12,799 bases of DNA. Source: Bacteroidota bacterium. Its GTDB lineage: Bacteria > Bacteroidota > Bacteroidia > Cytophagales > Hymenobacteraceae. Each line of letters opens with the position of its first letter. Position 1 is the first letter of the stretch. The notes below the pieces were generated by a model, which saw only the letters and a program-made list of their open reading frames with translations, was not told the origin of the DNA and searched no databases. The DNA lies in assembly GCA_023424725.1 (NCBI GenBank), contig JAFADQ010000208.1, positions 1-12,799 of the forward strand, in the 5' to 3' direction. A program made the position numbers and the translations under genes. Below, piece by piece: positions 6,400 to 12,799 of the stretch.

Positions 6400-7854
6400 T
6401 TGAAGAAGTACCTCACCTCTTCCTTTTATTATCTGGCCATTGGTTTTTTGCCACTGGCGTCTAATTTTCTGTTAACGCCTTTTTTTACCCGCTACCTTTA
6501 CCCCGAAGAGTATGGTATTTTGGCCCTCGCAGCCCTTTTTCAGGCTTACTTAACCATCTTTTTATCGGTTGGGATAGACAGCGCCTTCTCTAGGCTATTC
6601 TATAAGTTTTACCGAAAGCCACGGCTGCTAAACGCGTTTTTCTCTACGGTTTTGTGCTGTATTGCCGCTATTTCTGCCTTTTACAGCCTTATTTTCTGGT
6701 TCGCCGGCAATTCTATAATAGATTTCGTTTTCTCAAATAGCGAATTTACGTTTAGCAAATATGGCAATATTGTGCTGGCCACCACCATTGTATCGTTGCT
6801 GCACAGCGTAGCTTTATCTTATTACCGTAACCTGGAAAATATAAAAGGTTTCGCGGTGCTGGCTGTTAGCTTTTTTGTGCTGATGACCATAGGCGCGGTA
6901 ATAGGAGTGATGGTGCTTGAGCTGGGAGCGTGGGGAAGTTTAGCCGGCAAACTGGCAGGGTCTGTTGTGGTGGTGATGGCGTTTTTAGTTTATTTTTTCA
7001 CGAGGCACAAAGTAACGTTTAAAGCAAAATTTTTACCGCCCGTTTTTAAATTCGGTTTGCCCATTATTCCTTATCTTTTACTCGGTATTACACTCGATAA
7101 TCTGGATCGTTTTCTGATAGAGCGCTATTTGTCTTTATCGGAACTTGGTAAGTACAACATCGCTTTTCTAATTGCTTCGGTAACGGCGGTGGTGCTGCAA
7201 TCGGTTACATCGGCAGTAAATCCGTCGGTTTTCAGGCTAATGGAAAGCCGGAAGCCCGAAAACAGAAACCAGACAGACAAAGAAATTAACCTGTTATTTA
7301 CCGGGCTAAATCTGTTTATATTGGTTTTTATTGCTCTGCTTACAATGCTGGCGCAACCCCTGGCTATGTTTCTGATAGACCAAAAGTACCATAGCATGTT
7401 GCAATATTTGCCCTTGCTATTTCTGGCCTATATACCACGGGTGTTTTTTGTTATTTATTCTATCCCGCTTTTCTTTTATAATAAAACCAAATTGCTGCCG
7501 CTTATTAATGTTATCGCGCTGGTAATTGGCGGTTTAATAATGTATGGTTTTTTATCGGCTATTGGCATTTTTGGCATTTGCCTGGGTGTAATAGCCGTTA
7601 AATTTTTACAAACTATCGCGGCTGTTTATTTTCTGAAAAAAGAAAGATATTTTGAGCCCGCTCTGTTTAAGCTCCAAAAAAATATTGTGCTGTCGGTGGT
7701 TTTGGCGGCCGGTATTTTTGCGGCAGTTTGGGCATCTTTGTATTTTCCCGATAAAAGAGCGCACCTGTATTTTGTGGCAGGCGCGGCTGGCATAGCTACC
7801 ATAGCCATTTTTTACCTGCCAGAAATAAAACAGCTAAAAAGTAAATTTTTTTAA
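6400..7854 (+). CDS. Polysaccharide (lipid-linked oligosaccharide) flippase, Wzx-like
   Basis: Integral inner-membrane protein of 484 residues with about 12-14 hydrophobic segments spread along its length. The N-terminal pattern (SNFLLTPFFTRYLYPEEYGILALAALFQAYL followed later by GIDSAFSRLFYKF) is the hallmark of the Polysacc_synt/MOP exporter superfamily. These proteins move undecaprenyl-linked repeat units from the cytoplasmic to the periplasmic face. Further family features are the central FGLPIIPYLLLG segment, then LDRFLIERYLSLSELGKYNIAF, a typical second-half start. The start is TTG at 6400: no ATG or GTG lies in frame between the upstream stop at 6349 and this codon, and MKKYLTSSFYYLAIGF is a normal N-terminus for the family. 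Short charged loops end in a lysine-rich tail. Substrate cannot be read from sequence; the neighbours suggest a uronic-acid or xylose-containing glycan. Confidence 0.9.
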   Translation: MKKYLTSSFYYLAIGFLPLASNFLLTPFFTRYLYPEEYGILALAALFQAYLTIFLSVGIDSAFSRLFYKFYRKPRLLNAFFSTVLCCIAAISAFYSLIFWFAGNSIIDFVFSNSEFTFSKYGNIVLATTIVSLLHSVALSYYRNLENIKGFAVLAVSFFVLMTIGAVIGVMVLELGAWGSLAGKLAGSVVVVMAFLVYFFTRHKVTFKAKFLPPVFKFGLPIIPYLLLGITLDNLDRFLIERYLSLSELGKYNIAFLIASVTAVVLQSVTSAVNPSVFRLMESRKPENRNQTDKEINLLFTGLNLFILVFIALLTMLAQPLAMFLIDQKYHSMLQYLPLLFLAYIPRVFFVIYSIPLFFYNKTKLLPLINVIALVIGGLIMYGFLSAIGIFGICLGVIAVKFLQTIAAVYFLKKERYFEPALFKLQKNIVLSVVLAAGIFAAVWASLYFPDKRAHLYFVAGAAGIATIAIFYLPEIKQLKSKFF

Positions 7855-7915
7855 AATGTAAACCGCCCTTTAACAAACAAACAGAAAGGCTGGCCCATAA
7901 CTTACATAAATAGGT

Positions 7916-7923
7916 TACTTTTG
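7916..7923 (+). promoter_or_regulatory. Putative Bacteroidota -7 element (TACTTTTG) before the glycosyltransferase genes
   Basis: Exact match to TAnnTTTG, located 61 bp after the flippase stop. No good -33 TTG was seen at the usual spacing. Its final G is also the first base of the GTG start at 7923. If the promoter is used, transcription would begin around 7930 and translation would have to start at the second GTG (7941), on a nearly leaderless mRNA. Confidence 0.35.
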
Positions 7924-9119
7924 TGCCCAAACGCGCAAACGTGAAGAGGAAAAAGAAAATTTTACTTAATTGGTGGTACGATAGAGAAGACCTTCTTTTA
8001 CCTTTTTTAAATTTAAAAGATGAAATAGATTTTGTATTATTATTCTATAAAAGGCCTTCGGAAAAGGAACCTGACCTGCCTTTCAGTATAATTTATTGGG
8101 ACGATTACGCTACCCCGTTCACCCTGCTGAAAAGCGTTTCGCCAGACGAAGTAGTTTTCATTAATATTGATGATGCGCCATACCAGATCGCATTAAATTT
8201 AGCCTGCCGGAAAGTAAAAATACCAACCACTATTTGCGATCATGCAATGCGCGGATATGCAGATTTGCCTGCCGAAAAAATCAACTTTAAAGAAAACAAA
8301 CTTACCACGGCTCGCTTTTTATTTTCCGCGTTATCTTTTACAAATATTAAAGATCTGCCGAAGTTATTGCTGCTGGTTTATTACAAATTACGTAATTCGC
8401 CTTTAGGCCGAACCGGTTCCGGTCTTCAGTCTCTCCGGATTCCAGATAAATATATTTGTTTTTCCAGGTCTTCTGCAGAGTTTTTTATTGCCCGCGACAA
8501 GGCATCAAACGCACAAATAACGCTAATCGGAAATCCATCTTTCGATCCGTTTTTCGACCAAAAGCCATGCACTGCTGCAGATGATTTTTACTTATTAATA
8601 GACCAGCCATTTGTAAAAAGTAAGTTCGGGAATGATTTAGTGACCTTAAAGGAAAAAAACCGGTTTCTGGAGAAATTAGGTAATTTTTGCGCCGCGCACA
8701 ACAAACGACTGGTGGTAAAACTTCACCCGGATAATTTTGGCCAGAACTATTTTCTAAGGCATCCGGCAATAGAGTATCAGGAGCGGGGCGATATAGTAAG
8801 TTTAATACACCATTGCTCAGGGGTTTTTGGTTTTTATTCTACGCTTTTAATTCCGGCTATATACTTTAAAAAATGCATCGCATTTAAAATAAATGAGCTG
8901 GAAATACAGAAAACATGGGCAGAAATGGGCGTAGTAAATTTGCTCGATTTTTACTCTTTTTCTGAAAGCGATATAGACTTTGAAACTTTTACAGTGCCGG
9001 AAGAAAGCCTGAAATATTTTACAGATTATTTTATTTATAAACCAGATGGCCGGGCTCAGCAAAGGCTAAAAATAGCGTTGCAGTCGCCAGGTAAAATCTG
9101 CAAAACACAAGATGCATAA
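7923..9119 (+). CDS. Putative GT-B-fold glycosyltransferase (polysialyltransferase/CDP-glycerol-transferase-like)
   Basis: I do not recognise a specific family. The 398-residue protein is soluble-looking and has no signal peptide. Its N-terminal half ends in a segment with CFSRSSAEFF and then TLIGNPSFDPFF. The C-terminal half contains KLHPDN (Lys266-Asn271) after a basic strand (KRLVVKLHP), then HHCSGVFGFYSTLLIPAIYFKK with Ser306-Thr307. This order, G-x-P-x-x-D then K-L-H-P then G-x-x-S-T, is shared by GT-B enzymes of the CDP-glycerol glycerophosphotransferase, polysialyltransferase and KpsS/KpsC-type capsule groups. There the KLHP histidine and the Ser/Thr pair contact the nucleotide donor. 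By inference it adds a sugar or an acidic unit to the glycan. Start: GTG 7923 gives the longest frame; GTG 7941 (MKRKKKILLNWW) is at least as likely. It overlaps the next gene by 8 bp and looks A/T-richer than its flanks. Confidence 0.7.
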   Translation: MPKRANVKRKKKILLNWWYDREDLLLPFLNLKDEIDFVLLFYKRPSEKEPDLPFSIIYWDDYATPFTLLKSVSPDEVVFINIDDAPYQIALNLACRKVKIPTTICDHAMRGYADLPAEKINFKENKLTTARFLFSALSFTNIKDLPKLLLLVYYKLRNSPLGRTGSGLQSLRIPDKYICFSRSSAEFFIARDKASNAQITLIGNPSFDPFFDQKPCTAADDFYLLIDQPFVKSKFGNDLVTLKEKNRFLEKLGNFCAAHNKRLVVKLHPDNFGQNYFLRHPAIEYQERGDIVSLIHHCSGVFGFYSTLLIPAIYFKKCIAFKINELEIQKTWAEMGVVNLLDFYSFSESDIDFETFTVPEESLKYFTDYFIYKPDGRAQQRLKIALQSPGKICKTQDA

Positions 9120-10227
9120 AGGGTTAAAAGTTTTGCAGGTCTTATACAGTGGTTTGGGCGGCCATGGCAGCGTATTTTTTTCGTTAGTAGAAGGCGATAC
9201 AGAAAAAAAAGCACGGCACTCTGCCTTGTTTTTTGGTATTGAGGAAGTGAAGCCCGAGTATACCGGTTTTTGTAGGAAAAATAATATTGCCAGCTATGCA
9301 ATTAAGAAAGAAGAGGGCGCATACGCTAAATCGTGGAAAGAAGCTTACAGCGTTTTTAAAGCAGATAAGCCAGATGTAATTGTGCTGCACAGCCTTAATT
9401 TGCTCTTGGTGGCATTGGCGTATGTTGCCAATCATAAATGCAAACTTATAGTGGTAGAGCATACATCGCTAAAAGACAAAACCCGTAGCGAGTGGCTTTT
9501 TTCGGTCATCGCAATGTTTACAGCTCCTGAAATTGTAATGCTTACAAACGAGTACCGCAAACAATTCAGGAAACGGCTTGGTAATTTTTTTTTCAGAGAA
9601 AACAAGGTAAGCGTAATTGGTAACGGAATTAACTTTACTAAATATGCTCCGGCGGGCAAAAAAGCAGGTGGTGCAACCCAAATTATTGTTTCTATGATTG
9701 CCAGGTTTTCTGCCACTAAAGATCAGAAAACTCTCGTACGTGCCATCTCTAAATTGCAAGAGCTTAATTATGCTCCCCTGCCCATAAAATTGATGCTTGC
9801 AGGTTCGGGCGATAAACTTGCAGAGGTGCAAAGAGAGGTTGAGTTACTCAACCTGCAGCAGGCGGTAGAGTTTTGCGGTGTGTTAGACGAACAAAGTATT
9901 ATACCGTTTTTGCAAAATACCGATATTTACGTGCATTCGTCGTTAGCCGAAACCATGAGCACTTCTGTGTTACAGGCATTATCGGTAGGTTTACCTGTAA
10001 TTGGCAGCGATATAAACGGTGTGCGGAACCTGATAGTAAACGGAGAAACCGGGCTGCTATTTCCACCTGCTGATGCCATGGCTTTGGCTAAATGTATAAT
10101 CGCATTACTTAATGATCCGGTGAGGCGCGAAACCCTTGGAGCGAACGCCAGAAATTATACTATTTCGCATTATTCGCATCATGAAATGTATAGAAAGTAT
10201 GAGCGGCTTTTTAATTCGCCTGCATAA
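9112..10227 (+). CDS. Glycosyltransferase family 4-type (GT-B)
   Basis: Retaining GT-B glycosyltransferase of 371 residues using a nucleotide-sugar donor at the cytoplasmic face of the inner membrane. The N-terminal domain begins KVLQVLYSGLGGHGSVFFSL, with the glycine-rich acceptor-side loop, and contains DVIVLHSLN and VVEHTS. The donor domain starts near SVIGNGINFTKYAP, followed by IVSMIARFSATKDQKTL, MLAGSGDK and VEFCGVLD. The donor-binding block SSLAETMSTSVLQALSVGLP then leads into INGVRNLIVNGETGLLFPP. Glu280 occupies the first position of the E-x7-E motif, but the second is Gln288 rather than Glu, a substitution I believe also occurs in related capsule enzymes. The ATG at 9112 overlaps the previous stop by 8 bp (ATGCATAA), indicating translational coupling. 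Sugar specificity cannot be predicted. Confidence 0.9.
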   Translation: MHKGLKVLQVLYSGLGGHGSVFFSLVEGDTEKKARHSALFFGIEEVKPEYTGFCRKNNIASYAIKKEEGAYAKSWKEAYSVFKADKPDVIVLHSLNLLLVALAYVANHKCKLIVVEHTSLKDKTRSEWLFSVIAMFTAPEIVMLTNEYRKQFRKRLGNFFFRENKVSVIGNGINFTKYAPAGKKAGGATQIIVSMIARFSATKDQKTLVRAISKLQELNYAPLPIKLMLAGSGDKLAEVQREVELLNLQQAVEFCGVLDEQSIIPFLQNTDIYVHSSLAETMSTSVLQALSVGLPVIGSDINGVRNLIVNGETGLLFPPADAMALAKCIIALLNDPVRRETLGANARNYTISHYSHHEMYRKYERLFNSPA

Positions 10228-10259
10228 TTGTTCTTAAACCAGGCAGCCTAACCAAAACA

Positions 10260-11405
10260 ATGAGAGTTTTATTTATTCAGAAAACTGCCGGTATTTCCGG
10301 ATCGGAGTTGTATTTGCTTAAACTGCTGCCACTTTTGCAACAAGCCGGGATAGAATGTTGTTTTTTAAGCGTATCGGTAAAAGAAGATGCGAAAGGAGCA
10401 GAAGAATTAAACGCAAAATTACGCCAATCGGGCATAGAAGTTAAGCAAATTATTACTGCCAGCCCGCTAAATTTTAACCTACTTAAGCAAATAAACTCAA
10501 CCTATAAAAAAGGCGGTTTCTCTCTTATTCATACGCATCTCATTCATGCCGATTTTTGGGCCGCGGCTATTAAATTTTTATTTAACCGAAAGATAAAAAT
10601 CGTATCGACTAAACACGGATACGATGAAAATTACCAGGCCAGATTTGGTTACGATCATACCCGCCGTAAACCCGATCTGTATTATATTTTATCTGTTTTT
10701 TCTGAAAAATTCATAAACAGGTCGGCGGCAGTGTCGGAAGGGTTAAGCAGATTTTTTGTTGGGAAAGGAATTTCTAAATACGGTAGAATAGAAACTATTC
10801 CGCATGGTTTGGATTTTAAAGCGGAAACACAGAAAGAACGCAACGAAAATCTGCGCTTTTATAAAAAACAACTTATTATAATTGGCCGCCTGGTGCCCTA
10901 CAAAGGGCAGCGATTTGTGATAGATTGCCTGCCAGAGTTGTTAACTCAATATCCTGACCTGGGTTTAGTTTTGGTAGGCTCCGGAAGTAACGAGAAGGTA
11001 TTAAAAGAACAGGCAGAATCTTTAGGTTTGCAAAATTTCGTGAGATTTGAGGGGCATAAAAAAAACGTGCACGATTACTTGGCGAATTCAGATATAGTGG
11101 TGGTGCCTTCTACTTCCGAAGGCTTCGGAATCGTTCTCCTCGAGGCCTGGCATCATAAAAAACCGGTGGTAGCTTTTGATGTGCCGGCGCCAAATACTAT
11201 CATCATCAACAATAAAAACGGGCTGCTTATTCCGCCATTCGATTTGCAGATTTTAAGAGATAAACTGGCAATGCTAATTAAAGAGCCGGAAGAAAGAAAA
11301 CGGCTCGGGGAGGCCGGTTACCAGTCGCTTATCACCGATTACTCGCCGCAGAAAATGGTGGCATCTACCATACAATTTTATAATAAAGTGCTTTACGATA
11401 AGTAA
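10260..11405 (+). CDS. Glycosyltransferase family 4-type (GT-B)
   Basis: Second family-4-type transferase, 381 residues. The N-terminus MRVLFIQKTAGISGSELYLLKLLPLL has the glycine-serine-glutamate loop often written GGxE in this family. FSLIHTHLIHADFWAA and VSTKHGYDENY follow, and AVSEGLSRFF marks the end of the acceptor domain. The donor domain has ETIPHGLDF, LIIIGRLVPYKGQRFVIDCL, LVLVGSGSNEKVL and FVRFEGHKKNVHDYLANSDIVVVPS. An intact E-x7-E motif (Glu287 and Glu295 in SEGFGIVLLEAW) precedes KPVVAFDVPAPNTII and the typical NGLLIPPFD. It lies 32 bp after the previous transferase on the same strand, with no intervening promoter motif, so it is probably in the same operon. The protein is expected to be cytoplasmic or membrane-peripheral. 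Acceptor and donor sugars are unknown. Confidence 0.92.
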   Translation: MRVLFIQKTAGISGSELYLLKLLPLLQQAGIECCFLSVSVKEDAKGAEELNAKLRQSGIEVKQIITASPLNFNLLKQINSTYKKGGFSLIHTHLIHADFWAAAIKFLFNRKIKIVSTKHGYDENYQARFGYDHTRRKPDLYYILSVFSEKFINRSAAVSEGLSRFFVGKGISKYGRIETIPHGLDFKAETQKERNENLRFYKKQLIIIGRLVPYKGQRFVIDCLPELLTQYPDLGLVLVGSGSNEKVLKEQAESLGLQNFVRFEGHKKNVHDYLANSDIVVVPSTSEGFGIVLLEAWHHKKPVVAFDVPAPNTIIINNKNGLLIPPFDLQILRDKLAMLIKEPEERKRLGEAGYQSLITDYSPQKMVASTIQFYNKVLYDK

Positions 11406-11411
11406 AATTGA

Positions 11412-11449
11412 ATGCAACGCACACCTGCAAGGGCCAAATTTGTGTGCAT
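11412..11449 (+). terminator. Hairpin after the glycosyltransferase operon, possible terminator
   Basis: GCACAC (11419-11424) pairs with GTGTGC (11442-11447); the flanking ATGC at 11412 and the AT after the right arm can extend the pairing if a few bases bulge. It starts within 10 bp of the last glycosyltransferase stop, a sensible place for a terminator or mRNA 3' end. However, the loop is long (17 nt) and no immediate T run follows, so it is not a classic intrinsic terminator. Confidence 0.25.
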
Positions 11450-11550
11450 CGGCAACCAATAAATAAGGTAAATTTAATTTTCAGAAGGGCACAGAATCGC
11501 TAAAAAACATCTTTACGCGAGGGCGGTTTTTATTTATAGTATACAACTGA

Positions 11551-11558
11551 TAGCTTTG
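11551..11558 (+). promoter_or_regulatory. Putative Bacteroidota -7 element (TAGCTTTG) for lpdA
   Basis: TAGCTTTG matches TAnnTTTG exactly and ends 23 bp before the lpdA ATG, giving a short leader of about 15-20 nt. The -33 position holds T-rich sequence without a clean TTG. Along with the hairpin at 11412-11449, it supports lpdA being transcribed separately from the glycosyltransferase genes. Confidence 0.45.
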
Positions 11559-11581
11559 CGCTATTAATTAAACAGAAACTT

Positions 11582-12799
11582 ATGGCAGCAAAATACGATC
11601 TGATCGTGATAGGCAGCGGACCTGGTGGCTATGTGGCCGCAATTCGGGCCTCGCAGCTCGGAATGAAAGTGGGTGTGGTTGAGCGCGAAGAGCTTGGCGG
11701 CATTTGTCTTAACTGGGGTTGCATCCCTACCAAAGCTTTGTTAAAAAGCGCTCAGGTATTCGAATATATAAGCCACGCCAAAGATTACGGCATTAACGTT
11801 GGCGATTCGTCGGTAGATTTTGGCGCCGTTGTAGGCCGTAGTCGCAATGTGGCGCAGGGCATGAGCAAAGGCATTCAGTTTCTGCTTCGTAAAAATAAAA
11901 TAGACCATATTGCCGGTTTTGGCAAGCTAAAGGGCAAAGGCAAGGTAGAGGTTAAGGCACAAGACGGCGCCATTACAGAGTATGAAGCCAAAAGCATAAT
12001 TATCGCCACAGGCGCCCGCTCGCGCGAGTTGCCAAACCTGCCTATAGATGGCAAAAAAATAATTGGCTACCGCCAGGCGCTGGTGCTGGAGCAATTGCCA
12101 AAAAGCATGGTAGTGGTAGGCTCTGGCGCGATAGGAGTGGAGTTTGCCTATTTTTATGCTACCATGGGCACTAAAGTTACCGTGGTAGAATTTTTGCCGG
12201 CCATTGTGCCTAACGAAGACGAAGAGGTGTCTAAGCAGCTCGAAAAATCGTTTAAGAAAATGGGCATTACCGTTATGACCAACTCGTCGGTAGAAGCGGT
12301 AGATACAAAAGGCGATGGCTGCAAAGTGCGCGTAAAAACCCAGAAAGGTGAAGAGCAAATAGAGTGCGATGTAGTACTTTCGGCAGTTGGTATTGCTACC
12401 AACCTGGAGGGCATCGGTCTGGAAGAAACCGGCGTAAAAGCAGAAAAAGGCCGCGTATTGGTAGACGATTTTTACCAGACAAACGTGCCCGGCATTTATG
12501 CTATCGGCGATATTGTGCACGGTCCGGCGCTGGCGCACGTGGCATCGGCAGAAGGCATTGTTTGTGTAGAGAAAATTGCAGGCCATCATCCGGAGCCTTT
12601 AGATTACGGCAACATTCCGGGTTGCACGTATTGCCAGCCCGAAATTGCCTCTGTTGGAATGACGGAAAAGCAGGCGCGCGAATCGGGCAGAGAAATAAAA
12701 GTCGGGAAATTCCCGTTCTCTGCATCGGGCAAGGCCAGCGCATCCGGCGCTAAAGACGGCTTCGTGAAAGTAATTTTCGATGCCAAATACGGCGAGTGG
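11582..12799 (+). CDS. lpdA: Dihydrolipoyl dehydrogenase (E3), 3'-partial
   Basis: FAD-dependent E3 subunit that reoxidises dihydrolipoyl groups of the pyruvate, 2-oxoglutarate and branched-chain 2-oxoacid dehydrogenase complexes, passing electrons to NAD+. The frame is open from ATG 11582 to the window end (406 codons), so roughly the last 60 residues of a normal 465-residue protein are missing. Visible motifs are the FAD-binding GSGPGG (11-16), the redox disulfide Cys42/Cys47 in GGICLNWGCIPTK, the ATG motif (IIATGARSRELP), the NAD-binding GSGAIG (180-185), and the second FAD motif ending GIYAIGD (Asp310). AHVASAEG and the start of the dimerisation domain (CTYCQPEIASVGMTEKQA) follow. The catalytic His-x4-Glu of the dimer interface lies beyond the window. 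Glutathione reductase and mercuric reductase are less likely given the CLNWGC active site. It is probably a housekeeping gene outside the glycan block. Confidence 0.96.
   Translation, partial: MAAKYDLIVIGSGPGGYVAAIRASQLGMKVGVVEREELGGICLNWGCIPTKALLKSAQVFEYISHAKDYGINVGDSSVDFGAVVGRSRNVAQGMSKGIQFLLRKNKIDHIAGFGKLKGKGKVEVKAQDGAITEYEAKSIIIATGARSRELPNLPIDGKKIIGYRQALVLEQLPKSMVVVGSGAIGVEFAYFYATMGTKVTVVEFLPAIVPNEDEEVSKQLEKSFKKMGITVMTNSSVEAVDTKGDGCKVRVKTQKGEEQIECDVVLSAVGIATNLEGIGLEETGVKAEKGRVLVDDFYQTNVPGIYAIGDIVHGPALAHVASAEGIVCVEKIAGHHPEPLDYGNIPGCTYCQPEIASVGMTEKQARESGREIKVGKFPFSASGKASASGAKDGFVKVIFDAKYGEW

Noticed and set aside
11927..12589. 220-codon open frame on the reverse strand opposite lpdA
   Set aside because: lpdA is unambiguous with all FAD, NAD and disulfide motifs in place. 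The antisense translation is rich in His, Tyr, Cys and Phe without domain motifs, typical of a shadow frame.
12364..12753. 129-codon forward frame in a second frame inside lpdA
   Set aside because: The product is Arg/Cys/Gly-rich, low in complexity and without motifs, and it overlaps the conserved lpdA frame; a shadow frame.
1..12799. CRISPR array, tRNA/rRNA genes, insertion sequences, toxin-antitoxin or phage-defence genes
   Set aside because: No regularly spaced repeats, cloverleaf-like segments, transposase motifs, terminal inverted repeats or defence domains were recognised when reading both strands.

Overview
This window looks like a chromosomal segment of a Bacteroidota bacterium, most plausibly of the Cytophagales (Hymenobacteraceae-like). 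The grounds are three. The start codons lack clear Shine-Dalgarno sequences. Several gene starts are preceded by the Bacteroidota -7 promoter motif TAnnTTTG (as TACTTTTG or TAGCTTTG). The protein variants fit that phylum. The genus is an inference and was not checked against any database.

Layout: the left edge holds the 3' part of a small SUI1/eIF1-family (YciH-like) translation factor gene (2-283). The right edge holds the 5' two-thirds or more of dihydrolipoyl dehydrogenase, lpdA (11582-12799). Between these two housekeeping genes lies a surface-polysaccharide block (about 421-11405). In order it contains a glutamine-dependent asparagine synthase-like amidotransferase (asnB), UDP-glucose 6-dehydrogenase (ugd), UDP-glucuronate decarboxylase (uxs), a reverse-strand 3'(2'),5'-bisphosphate nucleotidase (cysQ), a divergent adenylylsulfate kinase (cysC), a multi-pass Wzx/MATE-type polysaccharide flippase, a GT-B-like putative glycosyltransferase resembling the polysialyltransferase/CDP-glycerol-transferase group, and two family-4-type glycosyltransferases.

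How the genes work together (inference): ugd makes UDP-glucuronate and uxs turns it into UDP-xylose, so the glycan probably contains a uronic acid and/or xylose. The transferases assemble a repeat unit and the flippase moves the lipid-linked unit across the inner membrane. CysC makes PAPS, the sulfate donor, and CysQ removes the PAP left by sulfotransfer. Their presence inside the block suggests a sulfated exopolysaccharide or capsule, although the same pair also serves assimilatory sulfate reduction. AsnB could make asparagine or could amidate a sugar acid. The window contains no initiating sugar-phosphate transferase, no polymerase, no Wza/Wzc export protein, no sulfotransferase and no ATP sulfurylase. 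These must be encoded elsewhere if the pathway is complete.

No tRNA, rRNA, CRISPR array, insertion sequence or phage gene was recognised. No clearly novel system is visible. The most useful leads are the sulfate-activation pair inside the glycan block, the unassigned GT-B-like transferase at 7923-9119, and the recurrent promoter motif that divides the window into transcription units.
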